NCBI GenBank assembly: GCA_963210315.1
Contig: OY723311.1
Span: 1-64,000 of the forward strand
Origin: Rhynchopus euleeides
Taxonomy: Eukaryota; Euglenozoa; Diplonemea; Diplonemida; Diplonemidae
Direction: 5' to 3'
Length of the DNA: 64,000 nucleotides
The position numbers and the translations under genes were made by a program. How positions within the stretch are numbered: position 1 is the first letter of the stretch; each line of letters opens with the position of its first letter. Below are positions 23,446 through 33,026 of the stretch, piece by piece. The notes under the pieces are model-generated. The model was not told the DNA's origin. It was given only the letters and a program-made list of their open reading frames with translations, and made no database searches.

Positions 23446-24079
23446 ACCCGTTTTGGGCCAAATCAGGTGGTTTGGGACGAAACCCGTGCGAGAAACAGAA
23501 TCTAATGAGAATGATGTAAATAGGTTTATTTCGAGGTGTAGAATGGGTTGTGACTCGACAATCGGAACCTGCAAAGACCCTCACCCGCAAAGGAAGGGGG
23601 GAATAATCAAAATAGACCCTCGTTCGGTTGATGGTTCGACTGTCCAGCAACTGTGTGGGTCACACAGCCTCCGTTTGTCGAGCGGGTATTTGTGGTGCAA
23701 GGCTATGTGAGGCATGCGAAACTGAAAGCCCGGACGATTTCCTTTCGCGACTTCGCGTTGTCAAAAACAGAACGACAACAAGGGGATGAGGGTGTCACGG
23801 GGGGCGTCGACAAAAGTTCAGTAAAAGAGAGCGAATCAGGGGGGGTGGAATGGAAGACTCAGTCGAGAAGGGAAGCGAAGGAGGATGCAGCGATTGTTTG
23901 GGCACGGGTTGAGATGACGAGGTCGGCCGTCTCAAGATACATTCCAGTTCATCCCGCCAGAAATGCAGAAAGGGGGGAAAGGGAGAAGCCGCCTCACAAA
24001 ACAACTGGCCACAAAGTGGCACAGTCTGACACAGTCACACGGGCCACTGTGGGTGACGACTTCCTGCCAGCAAGAGATG

Positions 24080-25543
24080 CTACAGCCTCACCACGTCCCA
24101 CAGCCTCATCCCGTCCTGGCACACTGTCGCCACACGTGCCCCGTCGGGGGAGAAGCTGAGCCGGGTCACAGGGCCCGTGTGCCCCGAAAGCTGTGCCACC
24201 TCTGCTCCTGTGTGTGCGTCCCACACAGACACGGTGCCGACACCAGCAGCAGCAATGAGGCGCCCGTCAGGCGAGTGCTGCATGTCGAACAGCATACCCG
24301 ACGCATGACGCAGCTGCAGCCGTTCGGTGATGCCTGCGTTCCACGGGCCGACACGCACCACACCGTCATCTGTCCCACGGGCCAGCTGCCCATCCGGGGA
24401 GAAGGACAGCGCCAGCACACGTCCCCAACGGGACGGCACCACAGCCTCGCGCTGGCCGCTCTGCGTGGACAACACATGCACAACGTCGCCCTCCACGTCC
24501 CCGCCCTGAGCGGTTGCGACATACGCACCGTCGTGTGTGAAGGCAACCTCGCGTGCGTGCCGCTGCAGCAGGTGCGATCGTCTGCCACCACCAACGTCGT
24601 GCAGACGTGTCACTGCCTCGCGCCTCCCTGCGGCAACGACCACTCGCCCGTCGGGGGAGAAGCGCACACGCCGCACGCCTGCACCCTCCCCGGCACCGCC
24701 CTCCAGCTGCAACAGCGCTGCACCTGTCGTGGCGTTGCACACAACAACGCGCCCGCCGCCGCCGCACACAGCGACACGCCCGCCATCGGGGGAGAAGGCG
24801 ACATCGTGTGCCGCAAAGTCTGCACACCCGAGCACACGTGCAAAGCTGCCGGTGGTGGTGGTGAAGACGCGCAGGATACCATCGCTGCCGCCCACAGCCA
24901 CCTCGCGTGAGTCGGGCGAGTAGGCGACGCTGAGTGCTGCGGCAGGATGCAGCACATGCACCAGGCAGCGGTGGGGCGCACACGGCTCGGCGGAGGTGTC
25001 GGCTGTGCCCGCGGTGGGTGGCGAAGGCGTCGGCAGTGCAGGCAGCAGCGGTGATAGTGTTGGCGGCAGAGATGTGGGCCACCACTGAAACTGGACATCG
25101 ACGTACATCCCCCCCCGCTGGCAGCGCACTGTGTGTGGCACTTGCATGGCATACGCCGTCAGGTCGAACTTGCACGTCTGCTGCCTGTGGCCGTTGTTGG
25201 TTGGGCCCACGTCGCCCACCCACGCGTCCATCACGATGGTGAGGCCGAGCACGGTGCCTTCCCGCTCCTGTTTGCCTGATGAAGCCCAGACACCCTCCTT
25301 CGTGCAGCCGCGACCAGCCGATGTGCATTCGAGGCACCCGAGGCTCTGATTCACACTGCCCACACCCACACTTCCTGTGAGCATGGATGACTCACGTTCC
25401 GCTCCCCGGTGCTCTTGGTACACCTTGACCGCCTTGAACCAGTACGTCATCTCGGCACGTGCGCCGCATGATTGCAGGAGCAGCAGCAGCAACGTGGCAG
25501 CACCCGCCCCCAGCCTGGGGCCACATTCCCGAGGACCATGCAT
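24080..25543 (-). CDS. Predicted secreted seven-bladed WD40 protein
   Basis: 487 aa in a single exon. Residues 1-30 form a signal peptide (basic/polar start, then a Leu-rich core ending in SCGARA). Residues about 30-190 are a Cys-containing region I do not recognise, ending in a Pro/Thr-rich linker. From about 195 to the end there are seven WD40-type blades, each with a (A/R/S)(F/Y)SPDG-type motif and strands of the V-A-V-G-G-x-D-G kind; the last ends in MRLWDVVRL. A beta-propeller after a signal peptide suggests a secreted or lumenal protein, unlike most cytosolic WD40 proteins. The start is supported by CACTGCAG two bases before the ATG, a likely splice acceptor. Substrate or partner cannot be told. 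Confidence 0.8.
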   Translation of the reverse strand: MHGPRECGPRLGAGAATLLLLLLQSCGARAEMTYWFKAVKVYQEHRGAERESSMLTGSVGVGSVNQSLGCLECTSAGRGCTKEGVWASSGKQEREGTVLGLTIVMDAWVGDVGPTNNGHRQQTCKFDLTAYAMQVPHTVRCQRGGMYVDVQFQWWPTSLPPTLSPLLPALPTPSPPTAGTADTSAEPCAPHRCLVHVLHPAAALSVAYSPDSREVAVGGSDGILRVFTTTTGSFARVLGCADFAAHDVAFSPDGGRVAVCGGGGRVVVCNATTGAALLQLEGGAGEGAGVRRVRFSPDGRVVVAAGRREAVTRLHDVGGGRRSHLLQRHAREVAFTHDGAYVATAQGGDVEGDVVHVLSTQSGQREAVVPSRWGRVLALSFSPDGQLARGTDDGVVRVGPWNAGITERLQLRHASGMLFDMQHSPDGRLIAAAGVGTVSVWDAHTGAEVAQLSGHTGPVTRLSFSPDGARVATVCQDGMRLWDVVRL

Positions 25544-26026
25544 GTCTGCAGTGTGGATGAGTGGAAAGAATTCAGACGTGCTGCAAATGTGTCAGTGCAA
25601 ATGGGGCAAGCACAATGTGCATAATCCCGTGGGGTATCGCAAGCTGCCAAGCTCTGCTGCACGCAGCAACATTATGACGCAAGAAATCCGAGCTGAAGTC
25701 CCTGGCATCAGGACACAAACCGAATCCCTCCGAAAAAGACTCCCTTGTCTAGGGCAAGATCCTCAGTGACATGTCGACTTGAGAGGAAACTCTATTCGGA
25801 TGCCAACATCACTCCAATCTGACTCCTTAGAGGGAGACTGGCCGGAGGCGAGTCCACGTCCTCACACGACACACCCAGGTTCAACCCAGGTTCATGGTTT
25901 GAAAAGCGGTGGACGACCTGTCAACAGGTCATCAGGCGGGCCACAGTTCTACAGAGAATACAGAACACCGAATCAACGTGGCCCAGGAATAAATTATCCG
26001 CATGATGGTGCCCCTGACGACCCCAT
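25544..26026. other. Intergenic, nothing recognised
   Basis: No convincing gene or repeat. This is the region upstream of the WD40 gene; its promoter-proximal part is not recognisable. Confidence 0.5.
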
Positions 26027-26100
26027 ATTGCGTAGTTTGTGCGTAGTGAAAAGGGGGGGGGGGGGTCTCATTTTTTGATTTACTCAGCCATTCTCTGTCT

Positions 26101-26705
26101 CTATGCCGGGACCCCAAACTCAAGGAGTTCTTGCTGTTCCGGGGTCAGTGAGGGTGCAGGCGCTTCAGGTGCTGCAGGTGCTGCAGGTTCTTCAGGTGCT
26201 GCAGCGCTGGCAGCCTTCGGTGCGGGTTTCGACGCAGTCTTTGCAGGTCTCTTTGGGGGTGCCCTTTGGCGCGGTGCCTGCTTCAGCTCGTCGGGTGGAA
26301 GCATCAACGCATCATTAAGCGGTGCCTGCTTCAGCTCCTCCGGGTGGAAGCGTCAACGCATCATTAAGGAAGAAGGAAGCACAGTTGCTACGCTTTTTTG
26401 CAGCTGCAGGAAACGACACCATACCCAACAACAATCCCCAGACCGTCGAGGGAGAGTGGGCGCCTAGATCCCGTGACACAGATCTCTAGTGCCGTTGTGA
26501 TCCCCTCGGATAACGTCTCCTGGACGTTGTCAGCGGAGGTTGCCTGTGTGGCGGTGACCTCCGTATACCCCGCGGGATCCAGTGCCAGTAGCGCCTTCTT
26601 CAGCTTTTCGTCGACCCCTCGGCCGACGCTCTCCTTGATGTCAAGGGCCACCTTCAGGGTGGCACCTCGCAGCGCCCTGAAGGCTGTGATCGTATCATCA
26701 TTCAC
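26101..26705 (-). pseudogene. Coding-like remnant, possibly captured gene fragment
   Basis: On the minus strand, 26705 down to 26388 encodes 105 aa with a credible soluble-protein composition (starts MNDDTITAFRALRG). 26307 down to 26101 encodes an Ala/Pro/Lys-rich tail ending LLEFGVPA then stop. Between them is a 50-bp tandem duplication (repeats of GGTGCCTGCTTCAGCTC and GCATCATTAA) carrying in-frame stops. I tried a GTATGG donor with the GCAG acceptor; the reading frames do not join. It may be an intact multi-exon gene I cannot resolve or, more likely given the element-like flanks, a broken copy. No family recognised. Confidence 0.3.
26158..26215. repeat. 12-bp GC-rich repeat (CAGGTGCTG)
   Basis: About five units of TTCAGGTGCTGC; on the minus strand they read as an Ala/Pro/Glu-rich peptide. 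Confidence 0.6.
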
Positions 26706-27184
26706 AATCTCGAGGGTGTTCTACGCGGCTCCTGGAACTCACTTCCTTCTCAGGTGTTTCTGGGCATGGGGCAACCTTGCCCAGGTGTTTCTGGAGTCCC
26801 GCCCCACATGTCGTGCGTTCTTTCGTACGGTGTATAGTGAGTTCTGGCAATAATTTTTTGCTCGGTCAGCGCAGTGCCTCCAGTCCTGTCTCAGTAGCCA
26901 CACAGAAAGGGGGACCAAAAAAAACTGGGGGGGACCAAAAAGCGAGACCCCCCCCCCCCAGATTGCGTAGTTTGTGCGTAGTGAAAAAGGGGTAAATCAG
27001 GGGCACCAGCATGGTTCACTGTTTTTGTGGGGAGGAAAAAACGATGCTGGGTCACCCCCCACCCCACCCGCCCCCCTCAGAATAGCGGCTGCCAGATTAG
27101 CCGCGACCCAGGTCACAACGAGCCAGAGAGGGGGGTCGACCATTGTTGTTAGCCCCCATTTAAAACTTTACGTTTTAACATGGT

Positions 27185-27720
27185 TTGACAGATTTCTGCC
27201 AGAATTTCACAGATTCTGGCAGATTCTGGGGATTCCAGATTTTTCAGAATTTTCAAAATCTGAGAAAATCTGTCCAGATTCTGGACAGATTTTTCCAGAT
27301 TTTTCAGAATTCTGGAAATTCTGAGAAATCTGGAAAAATCTGAGAATTCTGGAAAAAATCTGGCCAGATTCTGGACAGATTTTTCCAGATTTTTCCAGAT
27401 TTCTCAGAATTCTGGAAAATCTGAGAAATCTGGAAAATTCTGAGAAATTCTGTCAGAATTCTGGAAAATCTGTGGGGGGGACCTTTTCAAAATTTTTTTT
27501 GGGGTGGGCCTATTTTGGACATTTGGACCCATTTTCAAAGGAATTTTTGAATTTTGAGCCCATTTTGAGCCCTAAAATGGCTCATCGAAATATTTCTGCA
27601 AAAATCCGGGCCAGAATGCCAAAATCTGAAAAATCTGAGAAAATCTGGAAAATTCTGAGAATTCTGTCGGAATTCTGGAAAATCTGAGAAATCTGGAAAA
27701 TTCTGAGAAATTCTGTGGGG
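27185..27720. repeat. CAGAATTCTG / CTGGAAAATCTGAG short-repeat tract
   Basis: Dense irregular repeats of CAGAATTCTG, TCTGGAAAATC and TCTGAGAAAT. They are interrupted at about 27471-27600 by the first copy of a ~243-bp direct duplication whose second copy starts at about 27714. Confidence 0.85.
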
Positions 27721-27835
27721 GGACCTTTTCGAAAATTTTTTTTGGGGTGGGCCTATTTTGGACATTTGGGTCCGTTTTCAAAGGAATTTATGAATTTTGA
27801 GCCCATTCGTTGCCCTAAAATGGGACCGCGAATAT
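27471..27835 (+). repeat. ~243-bp-spaced duplication
   Basis: The block beginning TGTGGGGGGACCTTTTC and running through GGGGTGGGCCTATTTTGG to TTTTGAGCCCATT occurs at about 27471 and again at about 27714 with a few substitutions. Confidence 0.8.
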
Positions 27836-30420
27836 CTAGCTCCTGCTGAGGACCTGGGTACATGGCCAAATCAGCCAGAAATCTCAGGTTTTCGTATTGC
27901 AATTTGGGTTCGCGTGCTGGTATCGCAGCCTGGCCCCGAGGGTCCATACCGTGAGTAACCGGGCCCGCTATCCTACACTCGTTTTTTCCTAGGTTTTCGT
28001 CAGCTGATTGAGGGTGTGATATGAGGGTTCTATCCAACAAGGATATCAAGGCGGCACTTCAAAGTCCTGCCAAGGATAGCGCCACGTGGGTGTGTGCTTC
28101 TGATGTATGTTATGTCATCATGTGAAACCCTCCCCAGCGTGTGCCAACAATCCCTGACACGCTCACGAAAAGCATGACACGGAGAAAGCAGGTGCCGAAA
28201 CAACCTGCCGAGCACACGGGTGGTGCCACGTTGATCCACGCAGCGATCTCCCGTGACAGGAAGCCTTGTCGCCACGGCAGAGTGCCGCAGACTGTGGGAG
28301 AGGTGTCGCCAGTCCTTGAGGTTGCAGTGTAAACCCGTGCCTTGTTCACCCTGTTGTTCACCCCTGTGAGGTTGATCCCATATCGTTGCCTGCTTTGGGG
28401 CCTGAAGGACATAGGGGTCCAACCGGCACTTGAGCATCGCAAGGCCTGAGCGGCTGTGTGGCAGGTTTTCATTGAAGGGCCAAACCCCCCCTTTTCTGGG
28501 TGAAAAGTGTTGTGCGTCGTTCAGTATCTTGCGCGAATTGCTTTCGACACCACCATCAAACCACCGCAAAAGAACAACCCATCTTCTGGAGTGTGATCTC
28601 TGGTGGCGGGGTGGGATGGGTGAGTGGGGTGTGACGGTGCAACGACAGTCGAACTTCTTCGAACACAGAACACCCCACCAACCTGCCGGGCGTGTGAAGT
28701 GTTCGCAAGGATCCGCACGGTGAAAAGTTTCCTGAGTTGGCTACGCCGAACTTACAAAATGGCAAGGTGTGAGTGTCGCTTGTTACGACCCACTGGCTGG
28801 ACGAGTTCTCTTTTTGGGACAAGACCACACACAACAAGAAGGTTGTCACAGGGGGTCTTCGCTGGTCGTTATTCTTCGTCAATCTTCGTCAGTTTTCACT
28901 ATTTCAACAGCAAATACACCAAGATGCACTGACGACCATCCGGTAGCGAAGACCCCCACAGTGAAAATGATAGTTGGCAGCGCTTTGGGTGACAAACACA
29001 ATCTACCTTGCCTTGTTGTTATGACTGTGCGCACATTCACACCAACCTTCATCAGCCAAACCACGTGAGGTTTGTTCATCCGGGTTTGGCGCACACACAA
29101 CGACTTGTCTTTGAAACGTCCAATGCAACACTCACAGCATCGAGGCCAAGTGTTTCTCGTAGTATTTTTCGGTTTTGCTCTGAGTGAGCGGATATAACTG
29201 GTGAAAATGGGTACAGTGGCTGAATCTGGAGGTTGGGTGCGGGTTGTGTGTTCCGCATCATCCCTACAAATCAAACCAAGCCGATTGACACCGAACATTT
29301 TGTCTGACCTGCACCCATTGTTTCCTGCCTGCCTGCCTGTGTTGTGCTGCACCTGTGCCTCCCTGTTCTGTATTTTGTACCCTCAGCGGGTTCACGATAC
29401 AGGGCAGTCCACTCCCCCAAAAATCACGGTCTTGACGCCCATTCCATCCACTTTCAGTGGATGTGTTTGGTATTTCCGAATGGAATTTTCCAGCGTCAAG
29501 ATTACAAGAACAGGGTCAGTCACTTCTACCGTAGCTGCGATGCCGGTAGTTGTGCAGAAATGATTTTTTCGACGGACGCGACGCCTCCCCAGCTTGCCTG
29601 TGTCTGTGTTGCCATAGCCATGTGACAGATATTCACATAACGAATGTACTGTCACACCGCAAGGGGCTTTGGACAACGTTAAACAACAGTACACTTGCAG
29701 GTTTGGGTCAAAAATTCCAATTTCCGCTGGTCACGGGCCCCTTTCAAAACATTGACCACCTTTCGAGAATTTAGTTCTGCACCATGGATTCGAGGGACTG
29801 CGATGATTCGGAACCGAGGATGAAGACTACTGGGAAGGAACTGTGTGCTCTCTTGAAGCACTGGAATCGGCGAACTTGGACGGAACCTAAGCGCGACAGG
29901 TGAAGGGGCATCCCGAACAAAGGCATACAAAGTGGCTCTGGAGATATTGTTGCATCTGCGACACCCTGTCTTACATCCCGCCTGGGCTCTGATCTTCACC
30001 TATAGCAATGACTAAATCCCTATCATGGGTACATGAAGCTTTTGTAGGTACATTTAAACTTGCGAACCTCTCAACGACCTGTTAATCGCCTTGTACCGAA
30101 ATCTGACCCTGGGCTTCGGCCCTCACGGCATTCAGCGGGTGACCCGATGCCGGTGTGGATGGAGAAGTGCACAGTTCTGAAACAGTGTGTCGACGAATCC
30201 GAGGAATCCAATCAGAGTAGTCCCGAGATGAAGTGGTGCAAGAACTCAAAAACTGTTTGCCTTTGGTCAAGGCCCCCTTTCCAAAAATTTGACCCGCGCA
30301 GTGGTGGCCAGTCCTGAGAACCAACAGTAGCATAAGCCTACGACTGGTCCAGGACGAGGCCGACCCTGTACATAGCCTGTGTATGACTACCCTGTCATAC
30401 CAGGCTGCTGCTAGTTGGCC
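27836..30420. other. Gene-free interior of inverted-repeat block
   Basis: Several short open frames on both strands, none over 180 codons and none resembling a protein family. I see no RNA gene. Confidence 0.5.
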
Positions 30421-30427
30421 ACAAGCC

Positions 30428-30600
30428 CCACTGGCAGAATTCTCAGAATTCTCCCAGAATTCTCAGAATTCCCCAGAATCTGACAGAATTCTGCAGAATT
30501 CTGTCAGAATTCTCAGAATCTGCAGAATTCTACAGAATTTCTCAGATTCTGCAGAATTTAAAAATCTGGAAATTCTGGGCATTTTTCTGTCAGAATTCTG
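30428..30600. repeat. CAGAATTCTG short-repeat tract, second site
   Basis: Same repeat family as 27185-27720, in the right end of the inverted-repeat block. Confidence 0.8.
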
Positions 30601-30610
30601 CGAAACCATG

Positions 30611-30652
30611 TTTTAAACGTTTTAAATGTTTTAAATGTTTTAAATGTTTTAC
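30611..30652 (+). repeat. TTTTAAATG tandem repeats
   Basis: Four or five units of GTTTTAAAT. Related TTTAAAAC strings occur at 27160, 33027-33070 and 34665-34700, apparently end sequences of one repeat family. Confidence 0.75.
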
Positions 30653-30667
30653 AGGGGGGGGTCAAAT

Positions 30668-30762
30668 AAACGTACTTAGTTGAATAGTAGTACTTAGCCG
30701 AATAGTAGTACTTATTTTTTTGGGGCTCTGGGGCACGTTGGGCCGTTGAATAGTAGTACTTA
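30668..30762 (+). repeat. Three copies of GAATAGTAGTACTTA
   Basis: Copies at about 30681, 30699 and 30747; no known function. Confidence 0.75.
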
Positions 30763-31002
30763 CTTTTCACCCTTTTTTTTTGGGAAAATTTTCCGTTTTT
30801 TTTGAGATTTTCTTTTTGGAGACACACAAATCTGCAAACTTTGGGGCAAGGAATGGGGACAACGGGGTCTATTGGTGCCACTTAGGGGAACCAGGGTGCA
30901 CGGGGTCCGTAGAGGGGGGAAGTGACCTACGCTCAAAGATATGTCGTGACGAAGGGAATCGGGGCATCCCCCCTCAGACACATACGGACGGGAAACCAGC
31001 GA

Positions 31003-31110
31003 ACCCGCAAACTCCTGCGGTCCAGAGGCATCAGAACCACTGCTGAAGACCGCAAACCCGGAAACCCGCAAACTCCTGGGGTCCAGAGGCGTCAAAATCA
31101 CTGCTGAAGA
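31003..31110 (+). repeat. 61-bp-spaced tandem duplication
   Basis: Two near-identical 47-bp segments (starting ACCCGCAAACTCCTG at 31003 and 31064). Confidence 0.8.
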
Positions 31111-33026
31111 GCGGCGCGCATTAAACGACTCCTCATCTACGGCGTCCGCAGTCCCTACCACCAACGAGAAGATGTGGACGGATGGCCCCAGACACACCTC
31201 ACCATAGATGTAGCCTTCGAGGACCAGCTGAGCCCACCCCCCACCCCCCGCAGCCCCCTTCCCTGACGTTGTTTGACATTCTCTCCTGTTGTGCAGCACT
31301 GATCAACACACGCCCGCAAACCCGCAATCCAACTGCCCAGATTTCACCATCCACCAACAGAGCCAATAGCTTCGGCTGGTGTCCGACATAATGATGACGT
31401 CCGATGCTTTCATGTGCCTCCTGCTGATGGAATGCCTCCTGTTCAAGATATTCGAGGATGGGCCACCGCCATGCGCTCCCCGGCCTTCCTTCAACCAACT
31501 GGCCCGGGCCAGGGCACGCTGGTAGCCGAGCGCTTGCGGGATATGGGGTACGTGCTGAAGGTGTCGGGTGAGGAGGACGGGTTCGTGAAGAGCTCCCTTT
31601 GTCCGGACCTCACCTTCGCACCAAGCACAGAAACATCCCCTGAGGCTGGTGGTGCGGACCTTGAACCTGGGTTGGATTCCCTGAGGCCCCCCAGCTCATA
31701 TTCTGGGTGATTATTCCTGCATTCCTGTCACAGCGGACACATTATTGGTGGAAAATAGGTGGCACTGACGTTGTGGTGAGGGTTGCATCAATCGCACCGG
31801 CATCAGTTGGCACACCCCCTCCGTTGTTCTCAGGAATAATGCAGTTTGACATCAGCATATTTCTGGAGTGTCGAATCTTCATCTTGCATCACTCGATGTG
31901 CACCCTTTTGAGCTGAATCCATGATACAAAGTCGCAGGTTGAAGGCCGATCACCATGATGGGGGTGGCAATGGACCCAGCGAACTCCACCAGCTCCTTCG
32001 ACAGTCCTGGAAGCACCTTCTGGAAAAGTTGCACAGTTCCAGTTGCCACCTGGAGCCTACCTTTGGCCTGCCCCTCTTTGAGAGGAGCATATCTGTATTC
32101 TCTTTACTCTCCTATGGACGCCCGACTTCTCTGATCGAGAGAAGCCTACAAAAGGCGTAACCATCCTCGTCATGTATTCTTTGCCTCCAACTTTCACTTT
32201 TGCAGAACGGATCCCGATGAACTCCAAACAGGAAGTGCAGCCAGCTTCATCACGGCTGTGTTCAACAAGACAGCCAGGTGATGTTGTTGCTGTCAGAACG
32301 ATGGTTGCAGCACTCGGCTGCGCCCCACCTGGGGTTGCTCTGGCTGTTGCCAAGCTAGTGTTTGGGACAATTATTGATCACCTAGCCATTCTCTCGGCAC
32401 CCTAATGATCGTGGGTAGGCAGCAGGAACCTGCACTCTGGGGGGACGTCATCGATGAGTTTCTTTGAAGAAAGCCGGCGGCTACCGCTGGAGTTAAGGTC
32501 CGAAGGGGTCAGTACCACGGGCGCCACACCGCTCGTGTTGGGCATCGGGTTTCGGTGAAGGCGGGGGCGCTGAGAAAGCGAAATGTACGTAACAAGCAAT
32601 GATCAACCATACACCAGCAAGTCAAACAGGCACCACCGTTGGATCGTTCGTGCACCCGAGTCTGTACTGTACCATCCTGAATCTTTTCTGGGTGATTGTC
32701 AACGATGAGGGCATGAGCTTGCGTCAGGGTGAGCAGAGGAACGGGTTGAGGCCAGGGTGAATGGAGGGTGAAAAGTAGCCCACTTCACCAGGAGGCGAAT
32801 TTTCGCAGAAAGCCCTGCCACACAGCTGTGTTTGCCTGATCATGCTCAAAAGGCCTGCAATAGGCTATTTCACACAGGGAATTTGTTCACCCATTTGGGA
32901 CCCCCAGGGAGCCTCAAAATTGGATTTTTTTGCCGAAGATGGCCTCAGATGGCCCAAAACGATCAATTTTGGGTTCCAGAAAAAAAAGTCGAAAAGTCTC
33001 CCCCTATATTTTGCAGGGTTTTTTGC
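31111..33026. other. Intergenic, no gene supported
   Basis: Short frames at 31414-31710 (plus) and 32057-32353 (minus) have protein-like composition but no start context, no partner exon and no family I recognise; they could be decayed gene or element fragments. Confidence 0.45.

Larger units (their letters stand above)
22056..24079. other. Gene-free stretch
   Basis: No open frame here resembles a protein. It holds two RNA polymerase III B-box-like sequences (22685-22695 and 22906-22916) and a 10-bp minisatellite (23371-23445), listed separately. Confidence 0.6.
26027..26987. mobile_element. Element-like segment: 26-bp direct repeats, G-tract inverted ends
   Basis: An exact 26-bp direct repeat (ATTGCGTAGTTTGTGCGTAG then TGAAAA) lies at 26027-26052 and 26962-26987. 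Just inside, G13-TCTC (26053-26069) mirrors GAGA-C12 (26944-26959), giving inverted ends. This is the layout of an inserted element with a long target duplication or long terminal direct repeats. The interior holds coding-like minus-strand sequence (26101-26705). I recognise no transposase. Confidence 0.5.
27156..30655. mobile_element. 3.5-kb block flanked by inverted CATGGTTT/CAGAATTC sequence
   Basis: The left end (about 27156-27215) reads CCCCC-ATTTAAAAC, GTTTTAACATGGTTTGACAG, then CAGAATTTC repeats. The reverse complement of the right end (about 30575-30657) reads CCCCC-TGTAAAACATTTAAAAC, GTTTAAAACATGGTTTCGCAG, then CAGAATTCTG repeats. These imperfect inverted ends suggest one large element or a pair of inversely inserted repeats. 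No protein gene recognised between them. Confidence 0.45.

Noticed and set aside
31414..31710. 98-codon plus-strand frame
   Set aside because: Protein-like in parts (RLRDMGYVLKVSGEEDGFV) but no family, no acceptor, and against the gene direction; may be a relic.
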